From: Mycobacterium sp. E2479
GTDB lineage: Bacteria > Actinomycetota > Actinomycetes > Mycobacteriales > Mycobacteriaceae
Length of the DNA stretch: 64,000 bases
Reading direction: 5' to 3'
NCBI RefSeq assembly: GCF_001667925.1
Contig: NZ_LZJR01000076.1
Span: forward strand, 62,001-126,000
The notes below the pieces were generated by a model. That model saw only the letters and a list, made by a program, of their open reading frames with translations. It ran no database searches and was not told the DNA's origin. A program made the position numbers and the translations under genes. Shown piece by piece: positions 8,822 through 16,740 of this stretch (positions are counted from its first letter, which is position 1; every line of letters starts with the position of its first letter).

Positions 8822-10438
8822 TCATGATCCGAGGGTGGACGCCGCACGGCCCAGCGCCGTGTCGCCCACGGGCGCGTAGCCGGTGCCACGCGCCGGTCGC
8901 GTCCACAGTAGGCCGTCCTGTGCGGTGACACCCGCGGCGATCAGCGCACGCTTGAGGATCTTGTTCGTCGCGGTCGCGGGCAGCCGATCGTTGATGCGCA
9001 CGTAACGCGGCCACGCTTTCGGCGATAGGTCGGCCTGCGCGGCAAGGAATTTCTCGAAATCACCCGGGCTCAGGCTTGCGCCGGGCCGCAGCACCAGGGC
9101 GGCCATCACCTGATCGCCCACCCGCTCGTCGGGGACGGCATAGACGGCGACCTGGCTGATTCCGGGCAACCGCGCCAGAATGCGCTCGATCGGGGCGGCC
9201 GCCAGGTTCTCCCCGTCGACCCGCATCCAGTCGGCGGTACGACCGGCGAGATAGATCCAGCCGTCCACGTCGCGGTAGGCCAGATCACCCGACCAGTACA
9301 TCCCGTGCCGCATCCGCTCGGCGGTGGCCCCCGGATCGTTGTAGTAGCCGGCGAAGGGCCCCGCGCCCTGGGTGTTGACCAGCTCACCGACCGCGCAGTC
9401 GAAGTTGGTCAGCGCACCGTGCGCGTCGAACCGCGCGGCCTCGCACTCCCGCAGCGTGGTCGAGTTGTAGATGCTCACCCCGGGATACGGCTTGCCGATG
9501 GATCCGGGCGGGGTGCCGTCTTCGCGCACCACGATGACCGCGAACTCACTGGAGCCGAAGCTGTCGATGACCCGGCACCCGAATCGCCTTGAGAATTCCG
9601 CGATATCACGATCTGTGGCCTCGTTGCCGAACGCCACACGCAGCGTGTTCTCGGCGTCGTCGGGACGTTCGGGGGTGGACAGGATCAATGCCAGCGGCTT
9701 ACCGACATAGTTCAGGTAGGTCACCCGGTAGCGGCGGACATCGTCGAGAAAACGGGACGGCGAAAACCGCGCAGGCACCATGGTGGCCCCGCAGCCGACG
9801 GCGACCGCCCACCCGGCGGCCACACCGTTGGAGTGGAAGAGCGGCATCGAGAGGTAGCAGACGTCGTCGGCGGTGACATCGTATTGGTAGATCAGGCTGG
9901 CACCGCACATGATCGCCATGCCATGGGCGAACCGGACCACCTTCGGGTCGCCGCTGGTGCCGGAGGTGAAGATCATCATCAGGGTGTCGGCGGATGCCAC
10001 CTCGCGGACGGGGACCAGCGGCGGCGCGGCGGCGACGGCTTCGGCGTAGCGTCCGCCGGTCACATCGAGCACCTCAATACCCTTGAGGTCCAACCCTTCC
10101 AGCAGCTCAAGATGCTCGGCGTCGACGAGCAGCATCTGACAGTCGGATCGCCGGATGTCGGTCAGCAATCCGGCGCCGCGTCGCGTGGTGTTGAGCCCGC
10201 ACAACACGTACCCGCCGAGCGCCGCGGCGGCCATGGCCCGCAACATCGCCGGCGAGTTATCCAGCAGGGCACCGACGTGCGGTGGTCGTCCCGGGTCCGC
10301 GAGCGCGATGAGCGCCGCGGCCTCCGCCTCGGCCTCGACGAGGTGCTCCCGCCAGGTCCAGGTCGCCTCGCCGTAGGCCACGGCCGGGGTGTCGTCGCAG
10401 CGACGCTGCCGCAATAGCTGTTGAACGGTCTCCTGCAC
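8822..10438 (-). CDS. Acyl-CoA ligase of the FadD1/FadD17 type
   Basis: The 538-residue enzyme has the ANL P-loop FTSGTSGDPKVV near residue 157, the A8-type hinge GRTADWMRVDGENL and the C-terminal lysine context PATATNKILKR. The wording around these motifs (CYLSMPLFHSNG, YVGKPLALIL, GFGSSE-like) matches the FadD1 (Rv1750c)/FadD17 branch; FadD17 belongs to the cholesterol catabolic regulon in M. tuberculosis. It would activate a fatty or steroid-derived acid. The GTG at 10436-10438 has AAGGGGAAG upstream. It is the last gene of the operon that begins with the two acyl-CoA dehydrogenases, 24 bases after the monooxygenase. Confidence 0.85.
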   Translation of the reverse strand: MQETVQQLLRQRRCDDTPAVAYGEATWTWREHLVEAEAEAAALIALADPGRPPHVGALLDNSPAMLRAMAAAALGGYVLCGLNTTRRGAGLLTDIRRSDCQMLLVDAEHLELLEGLDLKGIEVLDVTGGRYAEAVAAAPPLVPVREVASADTLMMIFTSGTSGDPKVVRFAHGMAIMCGASLIYQYDVTADDVCYLSMPLFHSNGVAAGWAVAVGCGATMVPARFSPSRFLDDVRRYRVTYLNYVGKPLALILSTPERPDDAENTLRVAFGNEATDRDIAEFSRRFGCRVIDSFGSSEFAVIVVREDGTPPGSIGKPYPGVSIYNSTTLRECEAARFDAHGALTNFDCAVGELVNTQGAGPFAGYYNDPGATAERMRHGMYWSGDLAYRDVDGWIYLAGRTADWMRVDGENLAAAPIERILARLPGISQVAVYAVPDERVGDQVMAALVLRPGASLSPGDFEKFLAAQADLSPKAWPRYVRINDRLPATATNKILKRALIAAGVTAQDGLLWTRPARGTGYAPVGDTALGRAASTLGS

Positions 10439-10462
10439 GCGTTCACTTCCCCTTCGACGTCG

Positions 10463-12058
10463 TCATCGGGTGGTCAGCACCAGCCCCGCATAGTCGTTGC
10501 GTGCTACTTCGTCGCAGTGGCGCCGGTAGGTGCCGAAGCCGCCGAGGTAGGGCATGAAGACCCGCTTCTTGCCCTCGATGTTGGCGCCCAGGTACCAGGA
10601 GGACGCGGCCTTGGGGAACAGCGTCCGCTCGGCGGCCTGGGCTACGTGCTCGGTCCAGCCCAACGCGGCGTCGCGGCGTGGCTCGACCTCGCTCACCCCT
10701 CGCTGTCGCGCAGTTCGCACCAGCTCGATGACCCAGTCCACCTGAACCTCGGCGTGCAACACCATGTTGGCCAGTACCGACGGGCTGCCCGGCCCGCTGA
10801 TGGTGAACAGGTTGGGCAGCCCCGGCACCATCAGGCCGAGGAAGGTCACCGGGCCCTCGGCCCAGGCGTCGCACAGTCGTTGTCCCCCTGGGCCTTTGGG
10901 ATCGATTCGGGTCAACGCCCCGGTCATGGCGTCGAAGCCGGTCGCGAAGATCAGCACATCGCAGGGATATGTCGTCGCGCCGGTTCGTACGCCGTCGGCG
11001 GTGATCTCCTCGATGGGCTCGCGGCGCAGGTTGACCAGCCGGACATTCTCGCGGTTGAACATGGCGTAGTAGCCGTCGTCGGTGCAGATCCGTTTGGTTC
11101 CTATCGGGTGATCGACCGGAATGAGATCCCTTGCGACGACGGGATCGGCGACGATCTCCCGGATGCGCTCCTCGGCGAAGGTCCTGGCGATGTCGTTGGC
11201 GGACAGGTCGCTGGTCTGGTCCGGGAACGTCTTGGCGAACAGGACCCCGCCTTCGCGCCAGCGCTTCCACAGCGCCTCCGACCGTTCGTGAGCGTCGGTG
11301 TCGAGGGCGTTCTTGTGGTAGGTGCCGTGCGGCGTGCCCGCCGCGGCGTAGGCGGAGGTCCGGCGACGCTCGGGGTACCGCTTTTGGATTACTCGCTGCT
11401 CCTCGACCGACCATGGGCGGTTGGGCATCGGGATGGTGTAATTCGCGGACCGCTGGAAGACCACCAGGTGATCGGCGTTTGCGGCGATGATCGGCGCCAC
11501 CTGGATGCCGGAGGATCCCGTGCCGATCAAGCCCACCCGCTTGCCGCGCAGCTCGGGATCTTCGCGGGGCCAGGCGGCGGTGAAATACACCTCACCCGAA
11601 AATTCCTCGGCGCCTGGGATATTCGGCCGGTTCAGCGCCGAAAGACAACCGGTTGCACACAACAGGAATTGTGCGGCGAACGACTGGTTGTTCGCGGTGT
11701 CGACACGCCAGCGGCCTCGCTCGAACGTGGCGCCGACGGCGTCGACGCCGAATCGATAGTGGCGCCGCAGATCGAAGCGGTCGGCGACGTGGCGCAGGTA
11801 GGCCAGGATCTCCGGCTGGGCGGCGAAGCGTTCGGTCCACTGCCAGCTCCGTTGCAGTTCCGCGTCGAAAGAGTAGGAATAGTCCACACTTTCGACGTCG
11901 CAGCGAGCGCCCGGGTAGCGGTTCCAGTACCAGGTGCCCCCCACGTCGGGCGCGGCCTCGATCGCGGTCACCGACAGGCCCATCGAGGCGGCCCGGTGCA
12001 CAGCGTAGAGCCCGGCGAATCCGGCGCCGATGATGATGACGTCGCTGACTTCGGTCAC
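10463..12058 (-). CDS. Flavin-binding monooxygenase, Baeyer-Villiger type with altered fingerprint
   Basis: The 531-residue protein has two Rossmann motifs (GAGFAGLY at residues 11-18, GTGSSGIQ near 187) and the class B flavoprotein monooxygenase layout. The Baeyer-Villiger fingerprint FxGxxxHxxxW(P/D) is at 153-164 but its histidine is replaced by Phe159 (FSGEVYFTAAWP). In family members that histidine matters for oxygenation, so this enzyme may be weak, altered or an N/S-oxygenase. It would act on a ketone with NADPH and O2. The GTG start overlaps the esterase stop by 4 bases, so ester formation followed by hydrolysis is suggested. A related protein with an intact fingerprint is at 29280-30890. 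Confidence 0.85.
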   Translation of the reverse strand: MTEVSDVIIIGAGFAGLYAVHRAASMGLSVTAIEAAPDVGGTWYWNRYPGARCDVESVDYSYSFDAELQRSWQWTERFAAQPEILAYLRHVADRFDLRRHYRFGVDAVGATFERGRWRVDTANNQSFAAQFLLCATGCLSALNRPNIPGAEEFSGEVYFTAAWPREDPELRGKRVGLIGTGSSGIQVAPIIAANADHLVVFQRSANYTIPMPNRPWSVEEQRVIQKRYPERRRTSAYAAAGTPHGTYHKNALDTDAHERSEALWKRWREGGVLFAKTFPDQTSDLSANDIARTFAEERIREIVADPVVARDLIPVDHPIGTKRICTDDGYYAMFNRENVRLVNLRREPIEEITADGVRTGATTYPCDVLIFATGFDAMTGALTRIDPKGPGGQRLCDAWAEGPVTFLGLMVPGLPNLFTISGPGSPSVLANMVLHAEVQVDWVIELVRTARQRGVSEVEPRRDAALGWTEHVAQAAERTLFPKAASSWYLGANIEGKKRVFMPYLGGFGTYRRHCDEVARNDYAGLVLTTR

Positions 12059-13017
12059 GACACCGCGCTCCGGTCCGCCGGATACAGCAGCTCGCGCAAG
12101 TCGGCACAGACCAGATGTTGTGCCGACGCCGCCGGCGGAAACGCTTGCATCGTCATGAAGCCGTGAAACAACCCGGGAAAGTCCCGGTGCACGACGGGCA
12201 CTCCCGCGTGACGCAATCGGTGCGCGTAGTCGCAGCCCTCGCTGTGCAGGGGATCAAGACCGGCCGTCACTATCACCGCCGGTGGCAGGCCCGCATGGGT
12301 GTGCGCGCGAGCCGGGGCGACCAAATAGGCGGGGTTGAAAACCGTTTGTGTACCCAGGTATTGGTGCCAGTACCATTGCATCGCGGCGCGGGTGTTGAAG
12401 TACCCGGTGGCGTAGCGGTGATAACTGTCGGTATCGAACGTCGGATCGACCGCCGGGTAGATCAACAGCTGCCCCGCCGGTGGCGTGACGCCGCGGTCGC
12501 GGCAGAGAATGGCGGTGACGGCGGCCAGGTTGCCGCCGGCGCTATCCCCGGCAATGGCGATGCGCACCGGGTCGATGCCCATGTCCGCGGCGTGCGCGAC
12601 CGTCCAGTCGAACACCGCGAAGGCGTCGAGCGCCGCGGCCGGGGCGGGATGCTCGGGGGCCAGACGGTAGTCAACCGAGATCACGACGGCTTGGGTGCCC
12701 CGGGCCAGAGCTCGGCAGAATCCGTCGTGAGATTCGATGTCACAGAAGACGAATCCGCCCCCGTGGTAGAACACGATCGCGGCACGGTCCTGCGTCGGCG
12801 CACCATGTGGCTGGTAGATGCGCACCGGCACCGACCCGTCAGGGCTCGGAACCACGCGGTCGGTGGCGCTGCGGACGTCGTCGAGGTTGTTGACCGGCAT
12901 GCGCCGCTCGGCCACCGCTGCGCGCGCCTGCGGACCGGTCATGTTCTCGACGCGCGGGAATCCGGCGTTCAACTGGTCGAGCATCGCCTGCACTACGCCG
13001 TTCAGCGGATCGTCCAT
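12055..13017 (-). CDS. Alpha/beta hydrolase, hormone-sensitive-lipase (Lip) family
   Basis: The 320-residue esterase shows the HSL-family oxyanion motif HGGGF at 85-89, the nucleophile GDSAGG with Ser159, an Asp in TAGLDPLHSEG and a His in FPGLFHGF. This group (LipF, LipH, LipN and relatives) hydrolyses short to medium esters in mycobacteria. The ATG at 13017 is chosen because GGAGG is 5 bases upstream; an upstream GTG overlaps that site. It lies between the DUF35 gene and the Baeyer-Villiger-type enzyme, so a job cleaving the ester made by the latter is likely but inferred. Confidence 0.85.
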   Translation of the reverse strand: MDDPLNGVVQAMLDQLNAGFPRVENMTGPQARAAVAERRMPVNNLDDVRSATDRVVPSPDGSVPVRIYQPHGAPTQDRAAIVFYHGGGFVFCDIESHDGFCRALARGTQAVVISVDYRLAPEHPAPAAALDAFAVFDWTVAHAADMGIDPVRIAIAGDSAGGNLAAVTAILCRDRGVTPPAGQLLIYPAVDPTFDTDSYHRYATGYFNTRAAMQWYWHQYLGTQTVFNPAYLVAPARAHTHAGLPPAVIVTAGLDPLHSEGCDYAHRLRHAGVPVVHRDFPGLFHGFMTMQAFPPAASAQHLVCADLRELLYPADRSAVS

Positions 13018-13044
13018 GTGCACCTCCGACCTCGTCGTCCAAGG

Positions 13045-13446
13045 TCATGCGGGCCGATATTTCAGGAGGGTGATGCCCTCTTCAGGCAGATCGTAGAACA
13101 CCGGCTTCACCCGCATGCCGATCCGGATGTCGTCCGGCTCGACGTCCACCAGCTCGGTGCTGAATTTCGGTCCGGCATCCCACCGCACCACCGCGAGCAG
13201 CTGCGGCAGCGCGTCCTGCCACGGCGGGCCGGTTGGCCGGCGCGCGATAGTGAAGGTGTACAGCGTTGCGGCGCCGTCGATTTCGCGCCATTCCAGGTCG
13301 TCGGCCAGCGTGCCCGGGGCCAGCGTGCGCGGATAGAACACGTAACGCTGCGAGGACGGCGAGTACTGCACCAGGATCCGGTGCTGCACCAGGGCGTCCC
13401 AAAACGGCCGCGAGACCGGTGTGGGCTCGGGTACCGGATGGCTCAT
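13045..13446 (-). CDS. DUF35 OB-fold protein, acyl-CoA binding partner of the Ltp thiolase
   Basis: The 133-residue protein has the DUF35 layout: an N-terminal helix and rubredoxin-like region (about residues 10-45), then an OB-fold (about 50-130, with YTFTIARRPTGPPW). DUF35 proteins pair with thiolase-fold Ltp proteins; ChsH2's DUF35 domain with Ltp2 is the studied case, where it forms an aldolase complex. The zinc ribbon cysteines normally found near residues 25-42 are all absent here (QYSPSSQRYVFYPR). It starts two bases from the stop of the thiolase gene upstream, the usual arrangement for such pairs. Confidence 0.8.
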   Translation of the reverse strand: MSHPVPEPTPVSRPFWDALVQHRILVQYSPSSQRYVFYPRTLAPGTLADDLEWREIDGAATLYTFTIARRPTGPPWQDALPQLLAVVRWDAGPKFSTELVDVEPDDIRIGMRVKPVFYDLPEEGITLLKYRPA

Positions 13447-13448
13447 GC

Positions 13449-14651
13449 CTAGTCCCCCCGCATCAGCAGCGCGACCTGTTCACTCATGATGCCGCCGTTG
13501 CCGGTCACGAACGCCGTGTGGCAGTCGGGCACCTGCGCGTCGCCGGCCCGACCCATGATCTGGCGTGCACCGTCGACCACATGGTGCATGCCGCCGGCCA
13601 TGCCCGCCTGGCCGAAGGACAATTGGCCCCCTGCGGTGTTGAGCGGGAAGTCGCCGCGGTAGGTCAGGTCGTGCTCGCCGACCCACGACATGCCTTCGCC
13701 TGTCGCGCAGAATCCGGCGTCCTCGAGGCTCATCAGCACCGTGATGGTGTAGCAATCGTAGATCGACGCGATGTCGACGTCGGACCGATGCAGCCCGGCC
13801 ATGGCGAACGCCCGATCGGCGGCGCGCGCGATCGGGGTCGACAGCAGATCCTCGGCGTAGGTCGGGGTCTTGAATGCGATGTGTTCGCCGAAGCCCTTGA
13901 TCCACACCGGGCGGTTGCGGCCGCGGCGGGCGATGTCGGCGTTGGCGATGAGCACGCCCGCTCCCCCGTGCACGCGCAGCACCGTCTCCAGCAAGTGGAT
14001 CGGGTCCGCGATCATCGGGCTGCCCAGGACGTCCTTCACCGTGATGGGGCTGCCGTGAAACACCGCGCCGGGATGCGCACACGCGTTCGTGCGTTGGTCG
14101 ACGGCGATCTTGGCGAGCGCGGCGGGGTCGTAACCGAATTCCGCCGCGTAGCGCTGGGCGATCTGCGCGTAGGGCGCGTTCTGACCGACATTGCCGTATG
14201 GGATCTCGAATTCGGCTTGCGGCGAGCCATAGTTGTTCGAAGACGCCCCATACCAATTCGGGCCGGGCGGGGGTCGCCGCCCGGACTGGGGCACCGAGGC
14301 CGATCCGGGCACGACGGCGAGCGCCGCGTCGCAGACGCCGAGTTCGACGGCCGCCGCCGCACGCCAGATCATTCCGGCGGCGGTGGCTCCGCCGAGATCG
14401 ACTCGCTCACCGAAATCCAATGCCATACCCAGGTATTCGCATAGGGTGGCCGGTGCGAACATGGCCGACTCGGCAACGCCGTGGGTCAGCAGGCCGTTGA
14501 TGCAGCGGGGACCGACTCCGGCGTCCTCGATGACCATCTTCGCCAGCGCCGCGTACTGATCCAGGGTGAACAGCGGTGCGCGGGTGGGGCGCCGCTCGGC
14601 GGGCAACTCCGCGATGCCGACGATGGCCGCCTCGCCGCGCAACCCGGTCAC
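13449..14651 (-). CDS. Thiolase-fold lipid-transfer protein (Ltp2-like aldolase type)
   Basis: The 400-residue thiolase-fold protein lacks the nucleophilic cysteine: the usual CASG position reads ATAAG near residue 91. It keeps an IYDCYT motif near residue 295, matching the tyrosine region of Ltp2, and a GGMHH-x-GNGG C-terminal pattern. Ltp2 catalyses retro-aldol release of propionyl-CoA from the steroid side chain, so a retro-aldolase role is likelier than thiolysis. The GTG at 14649-14651 overlaps the stop of the MaoC gene by 4 bases, and the DUF35 partner follows after two bases. Confidence 0.8.
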   Translation of the reverse strand: MTGLRGEAAIVGIAELPAERRPTRAPLFTLDQYAALAKMVIEDAGVGPRCINGLLTHGVAESAMFAPATLCEYLGMALDFGERVDLGGATAAGMIWRAAAAVELGVCDAALAVVPGSASVPQSGRRPPPGPNWYGASSNNYGSPQAEFEIPYGNVGQNAPYAQIAQRYAAEFGYDPAALAKIAVDQRTNACAHPGAVFHGSPITVKDVLGSPMIADPIHLLETVLRVHGGAGVLIANADIARRGRNRPVWIKGFGEHIAFKTPTYAEDLLSTPIARAADRAFAMAGLHRSDVDIASIYDCYTITVLMSLEDAGFCATGEGMSWVGEHDLTYRGDFPLNTAGGQLSFGQAGMAGGMHHVVDGARQIMGRAGDAQVPDCHTAFVTGNGGIMSEQVALLMRGD

Positions 14652-15094
14652 GGCTGGCCCGCCCGCGTCGGCAGCTCGACGGTCGCCGTCCCCGGCATCA
14701 GGATCGTGTCGCCACGCCGGCCGGCGATGACGAGGTCGACCAACCCGGCGCCCATGTCGCTCAGCCGTTTACCGGTGACCTCGCCGCCGAAACTGAGCGC
14801 CTCGCCGGGATACGCCACCGCCCGGTTCTGCACCGAGAACGACACCAGCCGCCCTCGCCCGCCGATCCAGTCGCCGAGCGCTCGGGCCAGCAGCGCCGCC
14901 TGAAGCGGGCCCTGAACCAAGACGTTGTCGTAGCCTTCGTTCTCGCGTGCCCACTCTTTGTCGTAGTGAATCCGGTGACCGTTGTACGTGGCGGCGCTGA
15001 AGAAGAACATCTGGGTTTCGTCGACGGTGACGGTCAGCGGGGGAACGCGCTCGCCGACGGCGATGTCTTCGAAAAAGGGTTGGGGGCCGGTCAT
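14648..15094 (-). CDS. MaoC-like hot-dog dehydratase/hydratase subunit
   Basis: The 148-residue single hot-dog domain has TYNGHRIHYD near residue 37, the variant of the R-hydratase active-site stretch that keeps the His, and an ending typical of MaoC proteins. It would hydrate an enoyl-CoA. A second, slightly larger MaoC-N type gene lies 9 bases upstream and has lost its His, so the two probably form a heteromer like ChsH1-ChsH2 with one working site per pair. Start ATG at 15094. Confidence 0.8.
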   Translation of the reverse strand: MTGPQPFFEDIAVGERVPPLTVTVDETQMFFFSAATYNGHRIHYDKEWARENEGYDNVLVQGPLQAALLARALGDWIGGRGRLVSFSVQNRAVAYPGEALSFGGEVTGKRLSDMGAGLVDLVIAGRRGDTILMPGTATVELPTRAGQP

Positions 15095-15103
15095 GTCGCA
15101 CTA

Positions 15104-15604
15104 CTAGGGACGGGCGATCATCGACGTCGACGCTTCGGCCAGCAGGTCCCGATGCTGGTTGCGGTACACCGTGTGCCAAGTGACGAGAACGAATGGGCCG
15201 GAGCGGCCCCGCTTTTCGACGATCGAGGAGATGGTTCGGACCATATCGATCTCGTCGCGGTGGTACGCGGGCAGGTGAAACGTGAAGCTCTCCCCGCCGG
15301 CCATCCGTTTGGGGGCTCGCGGAAACGCCAGGCTGCCCGAGACCGCTCCGGACGATCCGTCGGGACGCAACGACTCGAGCGCCGATACACCGAGGATCGC
15401 GTACTGCAGAAACAGTGGCGGGCAGATGATGTCGCGATATCCGTTGGCCCGGGCATAATCCGGATCGAAATACAGCGGGTTGTGGTCGCCGACCGCGGCC
15501 GCCCAGCGTTGCCAATCGCGGCTGTTCAACTCCCCGGTCGCCGACGCCGCTACGGTGCCGATGCGCGACGCCGATCCCGCGTCGATCAGACTATCCTCGC
15601 TCAA
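15104..15604 (-). CDS. MaoC N-terminal-type (FAS1-like) dehydratase subunit
   Basis: The 166-residue product begins at a TTG (15602-15604) that overlaps the TGA of the acyl-CoA dehydrogenase gene; GGGGAG lies 5 bases upstream. The frame is open much further upstream but that region is the antisense-frame shadow of the dehydrogenase. The hydratase motif reads GDHNPLYFD near residue 43, with Tyr where active R-hydratases have His. This, with the intact partner encoded next, points to a non-catalytic, substrate-shaping subunit as in ChsH2. Confidence 0.75.
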   Translation of the reverse strand: MSEDSLIDAGSASRIGTVAASATGELNSRDWQRWAAAVGDHNPLYFDPDYARANGYRDIICPPLFLQYAILGVSALESLRPDGSSGAVSGSLAFPRAPKRMAGGESFTFHLPAYHRDEIDMVRTISSIVEKRGRSGPFVLVTWHTVYRNQHRDLLAEASTSMIARP

Positions 15605-16719
15605 CGGCGCTCCCCTTCGTCTGTCTCGTCGTGCCGGCTGTGTGTAAGCCAGCCGGCGGCGACATCGGCTCCGCCGCCGAGAGTCGAACCGAGCCGTGCC
15701 CGCTCGCTCCACAGATGCAGGTCGGTCTCGGTGACATAGCCCATGCCACCGTGCAGTTGATGGGCGTCCAGCGTGATCAGGCGCGCGGCGGTGGCCGCGT
15801 GCATGCGCGCGATGGCCGTCTCCCTGGTCGCCACGCGGCCCCGGCCCAGCCAGAACACGGCGGCGTGCGCGGCCAATCGCGCGGCCGCCAAGGCGATGTG
15901 CATGTTGGCGATCAGGTGTTGGGCGGCCTGGAACGACGCGATGGGCCGGCCGAATTGATGACGCAGCTTGGTGTAGTCGACGCTGCGGTCCAGCACGGCC
16001 TGGCCGACGCCGACCAGGTCGAGTGATCCCAGCGCGACGGCGGTGTTCGCCACCCGGCGCAGCGCGCGTGCGGTGACGCCATCGAGCACCGCGTCGGCGA
16101 CGACGTCGTCGAAGTGCAGCGTGAATGCGCGGAGCCCACCGGCCATGTCGAGCGGTTCCACACTGGCATTGCGGATGTCGACGACGAAGGCCATGGGCCG
16201 CTCGTCCGTCGTGGCGGACGCCACGATGAGGTCGGCGACGTCGGCATCGAGGACATAGTCCGCGGTTCCGTTGAGCCGCCATTGTTTTGCGGCGCGATCG
16301 GCGTGCGGCCCGGGGGCGACGAGGGCGGTGTCGCGCACGTTGAAGAGTGCGGTGGTGGCCCGCGCCTTACCGGACGCGAGCGACGGGAGCCAGCGGGCCT
16401 TGACGGCCGGCGAGCCGAGCTCGTCGATGGCCAGTGTGGCCTGAACGCTGCTGTGCACCGTCGTCGGGCACAGCGCGCGGCCGGCTTCGGTGTAGAAGAC
16501 GGCGAGGTCGTCGACGGAGCCGCCGGCCCCGCCGTACTCCTCGCTGACGGCCAGGCCGAAGACGCCCGCATCGGCCAGCGCCTTCCACAGTGCCGGCGTG
16601 TGGCGGTTTGCGCCGGGTTCGTTGAGGGCGCGCACCAGACCGATCGGGTTCTCGGCGGCCAGCAGGGCGCGCAAGGCCGAGGCGAACTCGCGCTGTTCGG
16701 CGGTGGGGATCGTCTTCAT
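15601..16719 (-). CDS. Acyl-CoA dehydrogenase, FadE28/ChsE1-like subunit
   Basis: The 372-residue protein has the acyl-CoA dehydrogenase fold: N-terminal helices with GLAVSEEYGGAGGS near residue 57, a middle beta domain, and a C-terminal bundle with RHQFGRPIASFQAAQH and the FAD-contact stretch QLHGGMGYVTETDLHLW. This style of C-terminus is typical of one half of the alpha2-beta2 dehydrogenases of actinobacterial steroid side-chain degradation. It follows a second acyl-CoA dehydrogenase gene by 21 bases, which supports a heteromeric enzyme. Confidence 0.85.
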   Translation of the reverse strand: MKTIPTAEQREFASALRALLAAENPIGLVRALNEPGANRHTPALWKALADAGVFGLAVSEEYGGAGGSVDDLAVFYTEAGRALCPTTVHSSVQATLAIDELGSPAVKARWLPSLASGKARATTALFNVRDTALVAPGPHADRAAKQWRLNGTADYVLDADVADLIVASATTDERPMAFVVDIRNASVEPLDMAGGLRAFTLHFDDVVADAVLDGVTARALRRVANTAVALGSLDLVGVGQAVLDRSVDYTKLRHQFGRPIASFQAAQHLIANMHIALAAARLAAHAAVFWLGRGRVATRETAIARMHAATAARLITLDAHQLHGGMGYVTETDLHLWSERARLGSTLGGGADVAAGWLTHSRHDETDEGERR

Positions 16720-16740
16720 CTGCGGAGTGCGGGTCTGACG

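Noticed and set aside
10421..12166. 581-codon plus-strand open frame
   Set aside because: Antisense to the monooxygenase and lacks recognisable sequence.
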